Positions 24,905-34,890 of a stretch of 64,000 bases of DNA are shown here, in pieces. How positions within the stretch are numbered: position 1 is the stretch's first letter; the number at the start of each line of letters is the position of its first letter. Source of the stretch: Ferruginibacter sp. (GTDB lineage Bacteria > Bacteroidota > Bacteroidia > Chitinophagales > Chitinophagaceae); assembly GCA_025963635.1 (NCBI GenBank), contig JAOQAK010000080.1:124001-188000 (forward strand). The letters run 5' to 3'. The notes under the pieces were generated by a model, which did no database searches, was not told the DNA's origin, and saw nothing but the letters and a program-made list of their open reading frames with translations. The translations under genes were made by a program, and so were the position numbers.

Positions 24905-26350
24905 ATGAGTAATAATAACGATATACTGGAGCGGCTGACCACAGAAGCATACGAATACGGATTCGTAACTGATATTGAGATGGATATCGCTCCTAATGGC
25001 TTAACAGAAGAAACGGTGCGGTTTATTTCGGCGAAGAAGAATGAACCCGAATGGTTATTAGACTGGCGCCTGAAAGGCCTACGGCATTTTCAGCAATCTG
25101 AAATGCCTGACTGGCAAAATTTTGAAATGCCCGCGATTGATTTCCAGGGAATTTCCTATTATGCTGCCCCTACTAAAAAAACAAAATACAATAGCCTTGA
25201 TGAGGTGGATCCGGAACTACTGGCCACTTTTGCCAAGCTGGGCATTCCTTTAAACGAACAAAAGGTGTTGTCAGGCGTGGCGGTGGATGTGGTATTTGAC
25301 AGCGTGTCGGTTGCAACTACTTTCAGGGACAAATTAGAGGAATTGGGCATTATCTTCTGCTCTTTTAGCGATGCGGTGAAAGACCACCCCGACCTGGTAA
25401 AAAAATACCTGGGTACCGTGGTACCATACACCGACAATATTTTTGCCTCGCTGAATGCGGCAGTGGTTTCCGACGGATCATTTGCATACATACCCAAAGG
25501 CGTGCGCTGCCCGATGGAACTTTCTACTTATTTCCGAATCAATGCAAAAAATACCGGGCAGTTTGAAAGAACGCTCATTATTGCAGATGAAGGCAGCTAT
25601 GTGAGTTACCTGGAAGGCTGCACCGCACCCATGCGTGATGAAAATCAATTGCATGCCGCCGTAGTAGAATTGATTGCGCTAGATAATGCGGAAATTAAAT
25701 ATTCGACGGTGCAAAACTGGTATCCCGGTGATAAGGATGGTAAGGGAGGTATTTTCAATTTTGTAACCAAACGCGGCATTTGCAAAGGAGTCAATTCAAA
25801 AATTTCGTGGACACAGGTAGAAACGGGTTCTGCCATCACCTGGAAATACCCCAGCGTTATTCTGCGGGGAGATCATTCCACCGGTGAATTTTATTCTGTG
25901 GCGCTTACCAAAAACAAACAAATTGCCGATACCGGAACAAAAATGTTTCACATTGGTAAGGGTACGCGAAGCCGTATAATTTCCAAGGGGATCTCTGCCG
26001 GGCATGGTAATAATAGTTACCGGGGCCTGGTACAGATTGGAGCAGGTGCGGAAAACGCCCGCAACTTTACCCAATGTGATTCTTTGTTAATTGGCGACCA
26101 GTGCGGTGCGCATACTTTTCCTTACATCGAATCAAAAAATAGTTCAGCAATTGTGGAGCATGAAGCTACCACCTCCAAAATCGGCGAAGACCAGATCTTT
26201 TATCTCAACCAACGAGGTATTGATTCAGAGAAAGCCGTAGCATTAATCGTAAACGGGTATGCCAAGGAAGTGCTGAACCAGTTACCGATGGAGTTCGCCG
26301 TAGAAGCTCAAAAATTACTCGCCATTTCTTTGGAAGGAAGCGTAGGGTAG
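24905..26350 (+). CDS. sufB: Fe-S cluster assembly scaffold protein SufB
   Basis: 481 residues, normal for SufB. Typical stretches are [53 protein letters not shown] and the C-terminal [22 protein letters not shown] and [20 protein letters not shown]. SufB forms the SufBC2D scaffold on which the cluster is built using sulfur from SufS/SufE. It belongs to the plus-strand operon sufA-B-C-D-S-E-DUF59. Confidence 0.97.
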   Translation: MSNNNDILERLTTEAYEYGFVTDIEMDIAPNGLTEETVRFISAKKNEPEWLLDWRLKGLRHFQQSEMPDWQNFEMPAIDFQGISYYAAPTKKTKYNSLDEVDPELLATFAKLGIPLNEQKVLSGVAVDVVFDSVSVATTFRDKLEELGIIFCSFSDAVKDHPDLVKKYLGTVVPYTDNIFASLNAAVVSDGSFAYIPKGVRCPMELSTYFRINAKNTGQFERTLIIADEGSYVSYLEGCTAPMRDENQLHAAVVELIALDNAEIKYSTVQNWYPGDKDGKGGIFNFVTKRGICKGVNSKISWTQVETGSAITWKYPSVILRGDHSTGEFYSVALTKNKQIADTGTKMFHIGKGTRSRIISKGISAGHGNNSYRGLVQIGAGAENARNFTQCDSLLIGDQCGAHTFPYIESKNSSAIVEHEATTSKIGEDQIFYLNQRGIDSEKAVALIVNGYAKEVLNQLPMEFAVEAQKLLAISLEGSVG

Positions 26351-26521
26351 CGGCTAATGAATGACTATCAGAATGAATAATTTCTCCCTCGAAAGCAATT
26401 TTTGCAAGCACGACCGGAATCCGGTATGTCGATATTGCTTCGTTCAACCGGAATACAAGCACATTCAGGTTCGGGAATCATAAATATTGTAAAGCACAAC
26501 AAACAATCACAAACGAGTAAC

Positions 26522-27286
26522 ATGTTAAGCATTAAAAATCTGAGAGCATCTGTTGAAGGAAAAGAAATTTTAAAAGGAGTAAACCTGGAAGTGAAGGCGG
26601 GAGGGATTCATGCTATCATGGGACCAAATGGCTCGGGTAAAAGCACCCTTGCATCCGTATTGGCGGGAAATCCAAATTTCGAAGTAACCAGCGGCGAAGT
26701 TTGGCTGGATGGTAAAAACCTGTTGGAAATGGCGGCTGAAGATCGGGCAAGGGAAGGTGTATTTTTAGCATTTCAGTACCCTGTAGAAATTCCGGGTGTT
26801 TCCAATATTAATTTTCTAAGAACCGCCATGAACGAGATCCGCACCTACCGCAATCTCCCTGCAATGGAAGCAAAAGAGTTCCTGAAAATGGTAAAAGAAA
26901 AACAAAAACTGGTGGAATTTGATGCGGCGCTTACCAACCGTTCCTTAAATGAAGGATTTTCCGGCGGAGAAAAAAAGAGGAACGAAATTTTTCAGTTGGC
27001 AATGCTGGATCCCAAACTGGCCATTTTAGACGAAACCGATTCCGGACTCGATATTGATGCGCTGAGAATCGTTTCCAATGGAGTGAATAAGCTGCGCTCC
27101 GATAAAAATGCGTTTATCATCATTACCCACTACCAGCGTTTACTGGACTACATTGTTCCTGATTTTGTGCATGTATTGTACAATGGGCAGATCGCCAAAA
27201 CGGGCGGCAAAGAACTTGCCCTGGAACTGGAAGAAAAGGGCTACGATTGGCTGAAGGAAGCTGCAAAAGAACAAGAACTGGCATAA
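26522..27286 (+). CDS. sufC: Fe-S cluster assembly ATPase SufC
   Basis: 254 residues, an ABC-type ATPase without a membrane partner: Walker A GPNGSGKSTLASVLAG, signature NEGFSGGEKKRNEIFQLAML, Walker B LAILDETDSGLDIDAL, and the switch His in FIIITHYQRLLDYI. The ATG at 26522 begins MLSIKNLRASVEGKEIL, the usual SufC start; the frame is open back to 26402, but those 40 residues are unlike the family. SufC drives shape changes of the SufB-SufD scaffold. Confidence 0.96.
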   Translation: MLSIKNLRASVEGKEILKGVNLEVKAGGIHAIMGPNGSGKSTLASVLAGNPNFEVTSGEVWLDGKNLLEMAAEDRAREGVFLAFQYPVEIPGVSNINFLRTAMNEIRTYRNLPAMEAKEFLKMVKEKQKLVEFDAALTNRSLNEGFSGGEKKRNEIFQLAMLDPKLAILDETDSGLDIDALRIVSNGVNKLRSDKNAFIIITHYQRLLDYIVPDFVHVLYNGQIAKTGGKELALELEEKGYDWLKEAAKEQELA

Positions 27287-27295
27287 CTACAATTC

Positions 27296-28624
27296 ATGAT
27301 CAAACAAATAACCAACTCATTATACGATCAGTTCATTGCTGACTTTGAACTGCGCTCAATATTATCAAACGCTTCTGAATCCCTGGCATTGCATGCCCTC
27401 CGGAAGGAAGCATTTAAGCAGTTTAAACAACTTGGTTTTCCCAATACCAAGGTTGAAGACTGGAAGTATATTAATCTTTCTCCGTTTTTAAAAGATGATT
27501 TCCTGACAGCTGCTGAAGATGAAACGATCGTTATTAATAAGGATATCATTGATTCAGCGAAGATAAAAAAGCTCGGCGCATATCACATTGTGATGGTGAA
27601 TGGCCGTTACCAGGCTGGTTTGTCGGATACTATTCCCGGAGATGAAGTATTTGTATCGCCGCTTGCGGCGGCAATGGACAGGCCCGCATTCGAAGCCCAT
27701 TTTGGAAAAAATGTTGCGTTGGATAAAAATCACTTTGCTGCATTAAACACTGCCCTGTTTCGTGATGGATTATTTATAGAAATAAAGGCCAGGATAATCG
27801 TTGAGAAGCCCATACATGTTATTCATATTATATCTTCCGCAAATACTCTTTTTCTGCAGCCACGAAATCTTTTTGTGATAGGCGCAGGTGCTGATGGCAT
27901 TATTGTTGAAAGCTTTATAACTGTTAACCATCCCGAAAAAAACGCGAAGGTTTTCGTGAATGATGTTTCAGAGATCATCGTAAATGAGCGTGCCCGGTTA
28001 CAACATTTTTGTATTCAAACAGGTGCAGAGCATACCAGCTACGTACATCATACAGAAGTGGTTCAGCGGCAATCCAGCGCTTATAATAATTACAAGGCAT
28101 CCTTTCCCGGAACGGCCTTGCTTCGCAACAACCTGAACGTTTCTTTAAACGGGGAAAATGTTGAAAGCCATTTATATGGCTTATACCTTGTTGCCGGCAG
28201 GCAAATTGTAGACAATCATACAACCGTGGATCACCTGAAGCCAAATTGCCATAGCAATGAATTATACAAGGGTGTGATGAAGGATGAAGGTGTTGCCATA
28301 TTTAACGGGAAAATACTGGTGAGAAAAGATGCACAGAAAACCAATGCATTTCAGAAGAACAATAACCTGATGCTGAGTAAAAAAGCCGTGGTTGACAGCA
28401 AGCCCCAATTAGAAATATTTGCAGACGATGTTAAATGCAGTCATGGTTCTACCATCGGCCAATTTGATGAAGATGCCCTGTTTTATCTAAAAGCAAGGGG
28501 AATAGGGGAAGAGAAGGCAAAGGCTTTACTGATCCATGCTTTCGCATTCGATGTGACCGGCAAAATTCCTATCACAGCACTGCAGACATATATCAACCAC
28601 CTGATCGAAGAAGGGTTGAATTAA
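27296..28624 (+). CDS. sufD: Fe-S cluster assembly protein SufD
   Basis: 442 residues. The N-terminal helical part (ALRKEAFKQFKQLGFPNTKV, EDWKYINLSPFLKDDF) and the beta-helix C-terminal half with FNGKILVRKDAQKTNAFQKN and CSHGSTIGQFDEDALFYLKA are typical of SufD. It starts 9 bases after sufC. It ends at a heptamer repeat array, with sufS starting about 95 bases later. Confidence 0.94.
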   Translation: MIKQITNSLYDQFIADFELRSILSNASESLALHALRKEAFKQFKQLGFPNTKVEDWKYINLSPFLKDDFLTAAEDETIVINKDIIDSAKIKKLGAYHIVMVNGRYQAGLSDTIPGDEVFVSPLAAAMDRPAFEAHFGKNVALDKNHFAALNTALFRDGLFIEIKARIIVEKPIHVIHIISSANTLFLQPRNLFVIGAGADGIIVESFITVNHPEKNAKVFVNDVSEIIVNERARLQHFCIQTGAEHTSYVHHTEVVQRQSSAYNNYKASFPGTALLRNNLNVSLNGENVESHLYGLYLVAGRQIVDNHTTVDHLKPNCHSNELYKGVMKDEGVAIFNGKILVRKDAQKTNAFQKNNNLMLSKKAVVDSKPQLEIFADDVKCSHGSTIGQFDEDALFYLKARGIGEEKAKALLIHAFAFDVTGKIPITALQTYINHLIEEGLN

Positions 28625-28680
28625 TCAGTAATGAGTAATGAGCTATGAGTGATGAATAATTAGTAGTGAATAATGCGTGG
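28625..28680. repeat. Degenerate heptamer array, unit TGAGTAA
   Basis: Directly after the sufD stop: tcagtaa, tgagtaa, tgagcta, tgagtga, tgaataa, ttagtag, tgaataa, tgcgtgg. The period is 7. Nearly every unit contains a stop triplet, and because 7 is not a multiple of 3 these fall in all three frames. Confidence 0.65.
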
Positions 28681-28719
28681 GAAATGGAATATAATAGTAA
28701 ACATCTTTAAGGATAGGAA

Positions 28720-29967
28720 ATGAAAACAGGTACAGTTGAAATGGACGAAATAATAGCCGTAAATACGATACGGAAAGACTTCCCTATACTTGCTACAACG
28801 GTAAATGGAAAACCGCTGGTATATTTTGATAATGCGGCTACCACGCAAAAGCCATGGGCGGTTATAAAAGCCATTGAAAATTATTATACGCAGCTTAACA
28901 GCAATGTACATCGCGGGGTGCATCATCTAAGCCAGCGTGCCACGGATGCTTTTGAGGCTTCCAGGAAAAAGCTTGCCGCGTTTATAAATGCCCGGCATGA
29001 TTACGAACTGATCTTCACAAGGGGAACGACAGAAAGCATTAACCTGGTGGCGCATAGTTTCGGGAAACAATTTGTGAACGCCGGTGATGTGATCATCATC
29101 TCTGCCCTTGAACATCATTCAAATATTGTTCCCTGGCAAATGCTCTGCGAAGAAAAGAACGCGGTATTGAAGGTAATTCCCATCAACGAAAAAGGAGAGT
29201 TGCTGATAAGCGATTTCAAAGAGATGCTGGATGAAAAAGTAAAATTGGTTTCAATTAATTACGTTTCTAATTCACTCGGCACCATTAACCCCGTACGGGA
29301 GATCATTGAATTATCACATCAAAAGAATATACCGGTACTGCTGGATGCCGCACAGGCCATACAGCATTTGCCAATTGATGTACAGGAACTGAATGTTGAT
29401 TTCCTTGCATTTTCGGGGCACAAAATGTACGGTCCTACCGGTATCGGCATTCTGTACGGAAAGGAGAAATGGCTTAACCAGATGCCTCCTTACCAGGGGG
29501 GAGGAGAAATGATCAAAACAGTAACTTTTGAAAAAACTACCTACAACGAATTGCCTTTTAAATTTGAAGCAGGTACACCTAACATTGAAGCCGCTATTTG
29601 CCTCGGTGCGGCCGTGGATTATATCAACAGTATCGGATTGCAAAACATTCAGCAGTATGAACATGAATTGCTGGAGTATACTACGGACAAATTATCTGTG
29701 ATTAATGGAATCAGGTTTGTCGGCACCGCTGCGAATAAAGCAAGCGTTGTCGCTTTCACGATAGATAATATGCATCCCTACGATGTGGGCGTAATCCTCG
29801 ACCAATTGGGAATAGCCGTTCGTACCGGGCACCACTGCACGCAACCTTTGATGGATTTTTTCTGCATACCAGGCACAATAAGAGCATCGCTGGCTTTTTA
29901 TAATACGAGAGAAGAAATTGATATATTAACGGAAGGATTAAAAAAAGCCGTAAGCATGTTAGCTTAG
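28720..29967 (+). CDS. sufS: Cysteine desulfurase SufS
   Basis: 415 residues, group II (NifS/CsdA-like) PLP enzyme that takes sulfur from cysteine and hands it to SufE. Motifs: YFDNAATTQKP near 35, SALEHHSNIVPWQ, LDAAQAIQHLPID, the PLP lysine in FSGHKMYGPTG (Lys235), and the catalytic cysteine in RTGHHCTQPLMD (Cys373). An ATG 21 bases downstream (28741) is also possible and gives 408 residues, closer to the family average. sufE follows after 119 bases. Confidence 0.95.
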   Translation: MKTGTVEMDEIIAVNTIRKDFPILATTVNGKPLVYFDNAATTQKPWAVIKAIENYYTQLNSNVHRGVHHLSQRATDAFEASRKKLAAFINARHDYELIFTRGTTESINLVAHSFGKQFVNAGDVIIISALEHHSNIVPWQMLCEEKNAVLKVIPINEKGELLISDFKEMLDEKVKLVSINYVSNSLGTINPVREIIELSHQKNIPVLLDAAQAIQHLPIDVQELNVDFLAFSGHKMYGPTGIGILYGKEKWLNQMPPYQGGGEMIKTVTFEKTTYNELPFKFEAGTPNIEAAICLGAAVDYINSIGLQNIQQYEHELLEYTTDKLSVINGIRFVGTAANKASVVAFTIDNMHPYDVGVILDQLGIAVRTGHHCTQPLMDFFCIPGTIRASLAFYNTREEIDILTEGLKKAVSMLA

Positions 29968-30086
29968 AAAAGTTTGGGCCGGTACAGCCATGTGGCGCTT
30001 GAAGCTGACGCTAAATACTCAAAACAACAGAATTCAGGTCAGCACCTCACAAACAGTAAATAATAAACTGTAAACAGAAAACTGCA

Positions 30087-30515
30087 ATGACCATTAACGA
30101 AATACAAGACGAATTAGTTGAAGAGTTTTCACTGTTTAGCGACTGGATGGAAAAATATGAGCATATCATCCAGATGGCAAAGGAATTGCCCATGATTGAA
30201 GAACGCTATAAAAAAGATGAAAATCTTATAAAGGGTTGCCAGGCAAGAGTGTGGCTGCACGCGGGTTTTAAAGATGGTAAAGTAGTATTTACAGCGGATA
30301 GCGATGCCATCATAACAAAGGGCTTAGTGAGCATGGTAGTACGGGTTTTATCAAATCATACTCCTAAGGAGATAGTAGCTGCAGATCTCTATTTTGTGGA
30401 TAAGGTCGGTTTAAAAGAACATCTTTCCATGACCCGTTCCAATGGTTTGTTATCGATGATCAAACAGATGAAAATGTATGCACTGGCGCTTCAATCTACC
30501 TTAAACGTTAACTAA
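30087..30515 (+). CDS. sufE: Sulfur acceptor protein SufE
   Basis: 142 residues with the SufE pattern: EEFSLFSDWMEKYEHIIQMA, the sulfur-accepting cysteine in LIKGCQARVWL (Cys51), and a helical C-terminal part with KEIVAADLYFVDKVGLKEHL. It takes persulfide from SufS and delivers it to SufB. Its stop codon is followed directly by the ATG of the DUF59 gene (TAAATG). Confidence 0.94.
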   Translation: MTINEIQDELVEEFSLFSDWMEKYEHIIQMAKELPMIEERYKKDENLIKGCQARVWLHAGFKDGKVVFTADSDAIITKGLVSMVVRVLSNHTPKEIVAADLYFVDKVGLKEHLSMTRSNGLLSMIKQMKMYALALQSTLNVN

Positions 30516-30830
30516 ATGATCGATAAAATTTCACTCGAAATAGAGATCATAGACACACTTAAAACTGTTTATGATCCGGAAATGCCGGCAGATATCTACG
30601 AGCTGGGACTTGTATATGGTATTAAGATCAGCGACAAAGGATTTGTGAATATAACCATGACCTTAACTGCGCCGGGTTGCCCGGTTGCCGGAGAGATCAT
30701 CATGGAAGTGGATAAAAAAATTCGTGCCATCGAAGGCGTAACTGATGTAAATGTCATGCTCACTTTCGATCCGCCCTGGAATCGAGAAATGATGAGCGAG
30801 GAAGCAAGGCTGGAGCTTGGATTCATGTAA
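30516..30830 (+). CDS. DUF59 / MIP18-like protein of the SUF system (SufT-like)
   Basis: 104 residues. The MIP18 fold signature is clear: TVYDPEMPADIYELGLVYGI, then TLTAPGCPVAGEIIMEVDKK with the conserved cysteine, and VNVMLTFDPPWNREMMSEEA. These proteins assist late steps of Fe-S maturation. It is the last gene of the SUF operon, with no gap after sufE. Confidence 0.9.
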   Translation: MIDKISLEIEIIDTLKTVYDPEMPADIYELGLVYGIKISDKGFVNITMTLTAPGCPVAGEIIMEVDKKIRAIEGVTDVNVMLTFDPPWNREMMSEEARLELGFM

Positions 30831-30912
30831 TTTCCACAACCCCAACTTAATCATCCTGTTTTTACCGGAAGCAACACTTCAATACCGCATTAATAGCAGT
30901 TGTTACTGTGCT

Positions 30913-31315
30913 TTATAGTTTCCGGTAAATTGAAACGCCTCCATCTGCCATGCAATTAGACGAACCTATCAATAAACTACCTGATTTCAATTCAATGATT
31001 GCATCTTGCCCAAATAAGGGATCAGAGGTGCTTATGAATATCTTTTTGTCGCCGCCAAAACAATCCTTTTTTTCTTTAAGATAATACCGGCCCCTGAATG
31101 CAACGGTATCATGCGTTCTTCTCTCAAAAGAGCCATCCTTTGTGATCACGATGATTTTCCCATTTCCGGTGGGAGCGGCACGGCGTTAAATGGATACCCG
31201 ACAAACCGCACATATTCCCAATCGCCTGAAAACTGGTTTCTATAATTGGCCAATCCATCTTTCTTACAAGAGAATAAAAGAGTAATACCAATTGTTACCA
31301 GTATGAATTTTTCAT
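30913..31315 (-). pseudogene. Frameshifted gene for a small secreted lipoprotein
   Basis: Two minus-strand frames together spell one small lipoprotein. The first contains the signal and lipobox FILVTIGITLLFSCKKDG and FSGDWEYVRFVGYPFNAVPL, and then hits TGA at 31146-31148. Shifting one base near 31166-31175 restores GNGKIIVITKDGSFERRTHD and runs to the end. The start is also doubtful: ATG at 31315 reads in the wrong frame unless one T is added to the run 31308-31312; a TTG at 31328 would be in frame without that change. The restored protein would be about 134 residues. Both lesions lie in or near base runs, so a sequencing error is possible as well as real decay. Confidence 0.6.
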
Positions 31316-31454
31316 AACACTTTGACAAAGGAACCAGGCATTGGGTTGCATAACAATTAAATAGCCGCCAACTCCGTAATAACCGGCAATTACCCGAAAA
31401 GACGAATGCATTTAAAAGCATCAATGCAGTAAATTGCAATAACAAAACTTTTTC

Positions 31455-32063
31455 ATGGCAAAAATTCTCATCTTATTTGCTCATCCTGCTTTAGAAAAAT
31501 CAAGGGTGCATAAACGGCTGATACGACCTGTAAAGCAATTGGAAAATGTGAGTTTGCACGATTTGTACCAGGTGTACCCTGAAATGGATATCGATATCGC
31601 CTACGAACAAAAGCTCTTGTTGCAACATGATATCATCATAATGCAACATCCTTTTTACTGGTATAGCGCCCCTGCAATCATTAAACAGTGGCAGGATCTT
31701 GTACTGGAGCATGGCTGGGCCTATGGGAGCGGGGGGACCGCATTGACGGATAAAAAAATTATGAATGCGATTTCATGCGGTGGTTCAAAGGAAGTGTATA
31801 ACAGGGAAGGCCGCAACCGGTATACGATCACTGAATTGCTGGTTCCCTTTGAACAAACCGCCCATTTATGTCATCTCCAATACCTTCCTCCCTTTGTAGT
31901 ACATGGGACGCATAAATTAAAGGATCCCGATATCGAACTCTACGCTGTACAATATGAAGAGATGTTGATTGGATTGGCAAACGACAGGATAACCGCCGCT
32001 GAATGGCAACAGGTAAGCTATATGAATGATCTTAACCTTATTCCCAAAATTTTACAATCTTAG
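31455..32063 (+). CDS. KefF-like NAD(P)H-dependent oxidoreductase (flavodoxin fold)
   Basis: 202 residues: ILILFAHPALEKSRVHKRLI is the FMN-binding start, IIMQHPFYWYSAPAIIKQWQ and LEHGWAYGSGG are family hallmarks, and AISCGGSKEVYNREGRNRY precedes the last third. KefF-type quinone oxidoreductases bind and activate the potassium efflux antiporter KefC. The KefB/C-like gene starts 6 bases after this stop, which strongly supports that pairing. Confidence 0.88.
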   Translation: MAKILILFAHPALEKSRVHKRLIRPVKQLENVSLHDLYQVYPEMDIDIAYEQKLLLQHDIIIMQHPFYWYSAPAIIKQWQDLVLEHGWAYGSGGTALTDKKIMNAISCGGSKEVYNREGRNRYTITELLVPFEQTAHLCHLQYLPPFVVHGTHKLKDPDIELYAVQYEEMLIGLANDRITAAEWQQVSYMNDLNLIPKILQS

Positions 32064-32069
32064 AACTGC

Positions 32070-33974
32070 ATGAACCCACATTCATTTCTTTTCCAGGCGA
32101 TGATTTACCTGGCGGCGGCAGTTATAATGGTACCACTTGCCAAAAAAACAGGTTTAGGTTCGGTATTGGGATATTTGCTGGCGGGGGTATTGATTGGGCC
32201 ATTTGTACTGGGCTTTATCGGCCATGAAGGGGAGGACCTGCTGCATTTCGCTGAGTTTGGAGTAGTAATGATGCTTTTTATCATTGGCCTGGAACTGGAA
32301 CCTGAACTCCTTTGGAAACTGCGTAAACCCATCATAGGTTTGGGAGGGCTCCAGGTTTTGATCTCTTCGTTATTGCTGGCTGGGACAGGGTGGTTTTTTG
32401 GAATGAACTGGCAGTCGGCCATTGCTCTTGGGATGATTCTCTCACTTTCCTCTACAGCCATTATTTTGCAAACGCTAACAGAAAAAGGCCTCATGAAATC
32501 AGCCGCAGGTCAAAGTGCTTTCTCTGTTTTATTGTTCCAGGACATCGCCGTGATCCCGATGCTGGCCATACTTCCCCTGTTGGCCACTTATGCTCCCGTT
32601 GTTTCCACCGGGGAAGCACCGGTTTCAACCTGGGTGAGCGTGCTGCCCGGTTGGGGACACACTTTGGTAACGCTCGGTTCGGTAGTATCGATCATTGTTG
32701 GTGGCAGGTATATCGTCAAACCAATATTCCGTATGGTAGCTGCCACAAGGTTACGGGAAGTATTTACTGCTACCGCCCTTTTATTGATCGTTGGAATTGC
32801 CGTATTGATGACACAAGTAGGACTGAGCCCTGCATTGGGAACCTTTCTTGCCGGCGTGGTATTGGCTAATAGTGAATACCGACACGAACTGGAAAGCGAT
32901 ATCGAACCATTCAAAGGTTTGTTGTTGGGATTGTTCTTCCTGGCCGTTGGGGCTTCCATCAATTTCACCCTCATACTGCAACATCCGGCGATGATAATCG
33001 GCCTGGTAGTGATGCTTATGATCATCAAGGGCCTCGTGTTATTTTTACTGGGTAAGATCTTCAAACTCGCCATTGGGCAGAATATGATATTCGCCTTTGC
33101 ACTCAGCCAGGTAGGTGAATTTGCTTTCGTACTGTTTTCATTCGCATCCAAAGAAGGCGTCTTACCCCAGGATACGGTAGATACGATGGTAGCGGTAGTT
33201 GCCATCAGTATGGTGCTTACACCGCTCCTGATAATGTTAAATGAAAAAATATTTTTACCAAAACTGGGTACAAAAGAGACTGCAGAAGAAAAAGAACCTG
33301 ATGCAATTGATGAAAGCAATCCCGTGATTATCGCGGGATTCGGACATTTCGGAAGTACGATCGGACGTTTTTTGAGGGCGCATGACGTCCATATGACCAT
33401 ATTGGAATTAGATTCGGACCGGGTTGAACTGCTGCGAAAGATGGGATTTAAAGTGTACTATGGTGACCCTTCGCGGTACGACCTGCTGCATGCCGCAGGT
33501 GCCGGTAAAGCCAAACTGATCATCATCGCTATTGATGATCCCGGGAAGCGGCTGGAGATGATTGAAACCATAAAAAAACATTTCCCTGATCTTCGGATGT
33601 TGGTAAGGTCTTCCAACCGCATCGATGCATACGATCAGATGAATGCGGGCATGCTGCATGTGTACCGTGAATCCCTTGACACGGCATTGAGGCTGGGTGT
33701 AGATGCCATGAAATTTCTTGGCTACCGTGCTTATTCGGCTCACCGGAGTGCCCGTACATTTTTTAAACTCGATGAATACAACCTTAAGAAGTTAGCTTCC
33801 ATCCGCGAGGAGGAACAATATATCAATGCCGCAAGAGAACTGATCGAAGAGCTTGAAGATACCATCAAAGCAGATCGGCAAAACATGAATTTCAGCGATG
33901 ATGCGGGCTGGGATGAGGAAGGATTGATAAAAGATGCGACACAGGGGAACCTGCATCCGGCAAAGAAAACATAG
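32070..33974 (+). CDS. CPA2 family cation:proton antiporter, KefB/KefC-like
   Basis: 634 residues: about 12 membrane helices (start VPLAKKTGLGSVLGYLLAGV, then FGVVMMLFIIGLELEPELLW, SLSSTAIILQTLTEKGL, FALSQVGEFAFVLFSFA), followed by a TrkA-N Rossmann domain with VIIAGFGHFGSTIGRFL that binds NAD(H) or glutathione adducts. The last about 80 residues are an acidic helical tail (KLASIREEEQYINAARELIE). Together with the KefF-like protein it should form a gated K+ efflux system that protects against electrophiles by acidifying the cytoplasm. Confidence 0.92.
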   Translation: MNPHSFLFQAMIYLAAAVIMVPLAKKTGLGSVLGYLLAGVLIGPFVLGFIGHEGEDLLHFAEFGVVMMLFIIGLELEPELLWKLRKPIIGLGGLQVLISSLLLAGTGWFFGMNWQSAIALGMILSLSSTAIILQTLTEKGLMKSAAGQSAFSVLLFQDIAVIPMLAILPLLATYAPVVSTGEAPVSTWVSVLPGWGHTLVTLGSVVSIIVGGRYIVKPIFRMVAATRLREVFTATALLLIVGIAVLMTQVGLSPALGTFLAGVVLANSEYRHELESDIEPFKGLLLGLFFLAVGASINFTLILQHPAMIIGLVVMLMIIKGLVLFLLGKIFKLAIGQNMIFAFALSQVGEFAFVLFSFASKEGVLPQDTVDTMVAVVAISMVLTPLLIMLNEKIFLPKLGTKETAEEKEPDAIDESNPVIIAGFGHFGSTIGRFLRAHDVHMTILELDSDRVELLRKMGFKVYYGDPSRYDLLHAAGAGKAKLIIIAIDDPGKRLEMIETIKKHFPDLRMLVRSSNRIDAYDQMNAGMLHVYRESLDTALRLGVDAMKFLGYRAYSAHRSARTFFKLDEYNLKKLASIREEEQYINAARELIEELEDTIKADRQNMNFSDDAGWDEEGLIKDATQGNLHPAKKT

Positions 33975-33989
33975 CGATATGTAGCATTT

Positions 33990-34400
33990 TTATTTCTTCT
34001 CTCCAAGCGAAAACCAGTTGCCGGAGTCATCTACAAACAATGCCTCATATCCATAAAATTCCTTTGTTGGTGGTTTTTTAAAGACGACTCCTTTTTCTTT
34101 CAATTCTTCATAGGTTGCATTCAGGTTGTTGCATTCAAATACACCAAATCCAAATGTTCCTTTTTTTACAAGATTTCTCATTTGTTCTGCCGCCCCAGCC
34201 TTGAACAACATTCCATCTTCAATCGCCATAAGGGTTATTTCCAGGTCGGGTTGTTCAGGTGGACAAACGGTTAGCCAGCGCATTCCTGGTCCCATCGGTG
34301 CATCGGTGTGTACGGTAAAGCCAAGTTTGTTTACATAAAATTCAAAAGCGCTGTCCTGGTTGAGAACAAAGATGCTCACGTGATTTAGTTTTGTAATCAT
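33990..34400 (-). CDS. VOC family (glyoxalase/dioxygenase-fold) protein
   Basis: 136 residues in two repeated beta-alpha-beta units: KLNHVSIFVLNQDSAFEFYV, LGFTVHTDAPMGPGMRWLTV, and TYEELKEKGVVFKKPPTKEF followed by YEALFVDDSGNWFSL. The metal site would use the His of NHVSIFV and a late acidic residue; the substrate is unknown. It follows the AraC gene by 16 bases in the same direction and is probably under its control. Confidence 0.85.
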   Translation of the reverse strand: MITKLNHVSIFVLNQDSAFEFYVNKLGFTVHTDAPMGPGMRWLTVCPPEQPDLEITLMAIEDGMLFKAGAAEQMRNLVKKGTFGFGVFECNNLNATYEELKEKGVVFKKPPTKEFYGYEALFVDDSGNWFSLGEKK

Positions 34401-34416
34401 TGTTTTTGACTGTTGG

Positions 34417-34890
34417 TTAAGTGGTAAAAGTCGGCATTGTTTCTTCAGGAAACATCTTGAAAATTGCTTTTTTCATCCAGCCTTTTTGTTGCGCAAAACA
34501 ACCCGGAATAAACTGCAATGGATTTAATTTGATTTGCGCCTGGCGTTTTTTGAATTGCTGCTGGTAGGTTGATGGGGTAGTTTTTGTATATTTTTTAAAG
34601 AGGCCGCTAAATGAACTTATGCTGTCAAATCCAACAGCAAAGCAGGTTTCCGTCATTGAAGTTTGTTTTTGCAAAAGCATTTTTGCGGCTTCTATTCTCA
34701 CCTTTGTTAAATATTGATGAGGAGTATTACCATATACCGTTTTGAATAGCCGGATAAAATGAAATTTGGAAAAGTATGCCTCATCGGCGATATTATGGAG
34801 ATCAATCGCTTCGCCGAAATGGGTATCCATAAAAATTTTCGCCTGTACAATTCGCTTGTAGAAATATATTTTCGGATAATGATTGGTCAT
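34417..34890 (-). CDS. AraC family transcriptional regulator, short form
   Basis: 157 residues. The two HTH units are at the start: AIDLHNIADEAYFSKFHFIR with LFKTVYGNTPHQYLTKVRIE, and KQTSMTETCFAVGFDSISSF with SGLFKKYTKTTPSTYQQQFK. After them is a short tail containing FIPGCFAQQKGW. There is no separate effector domain, so the signal may be sensed through a partner. In operon with the VOC protein, a common pairing in Bacteroidota. Confidence 0.85.
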   Translation of the reverse strand: MTNHYPKIYFYKRIVQAKIFMDTHFGEAIDLHNIADEAYFSKFHFIRLFKTVYGNTPHQYLTKVRIEAAKMLLQKQTSMTETCFAVGFDSISSFSGLFKKYTKTTPSTYQQQFKKRQAQIKLNPLQFIPGCFAQQKGWMKKAIFKMFPEETMPTFTT

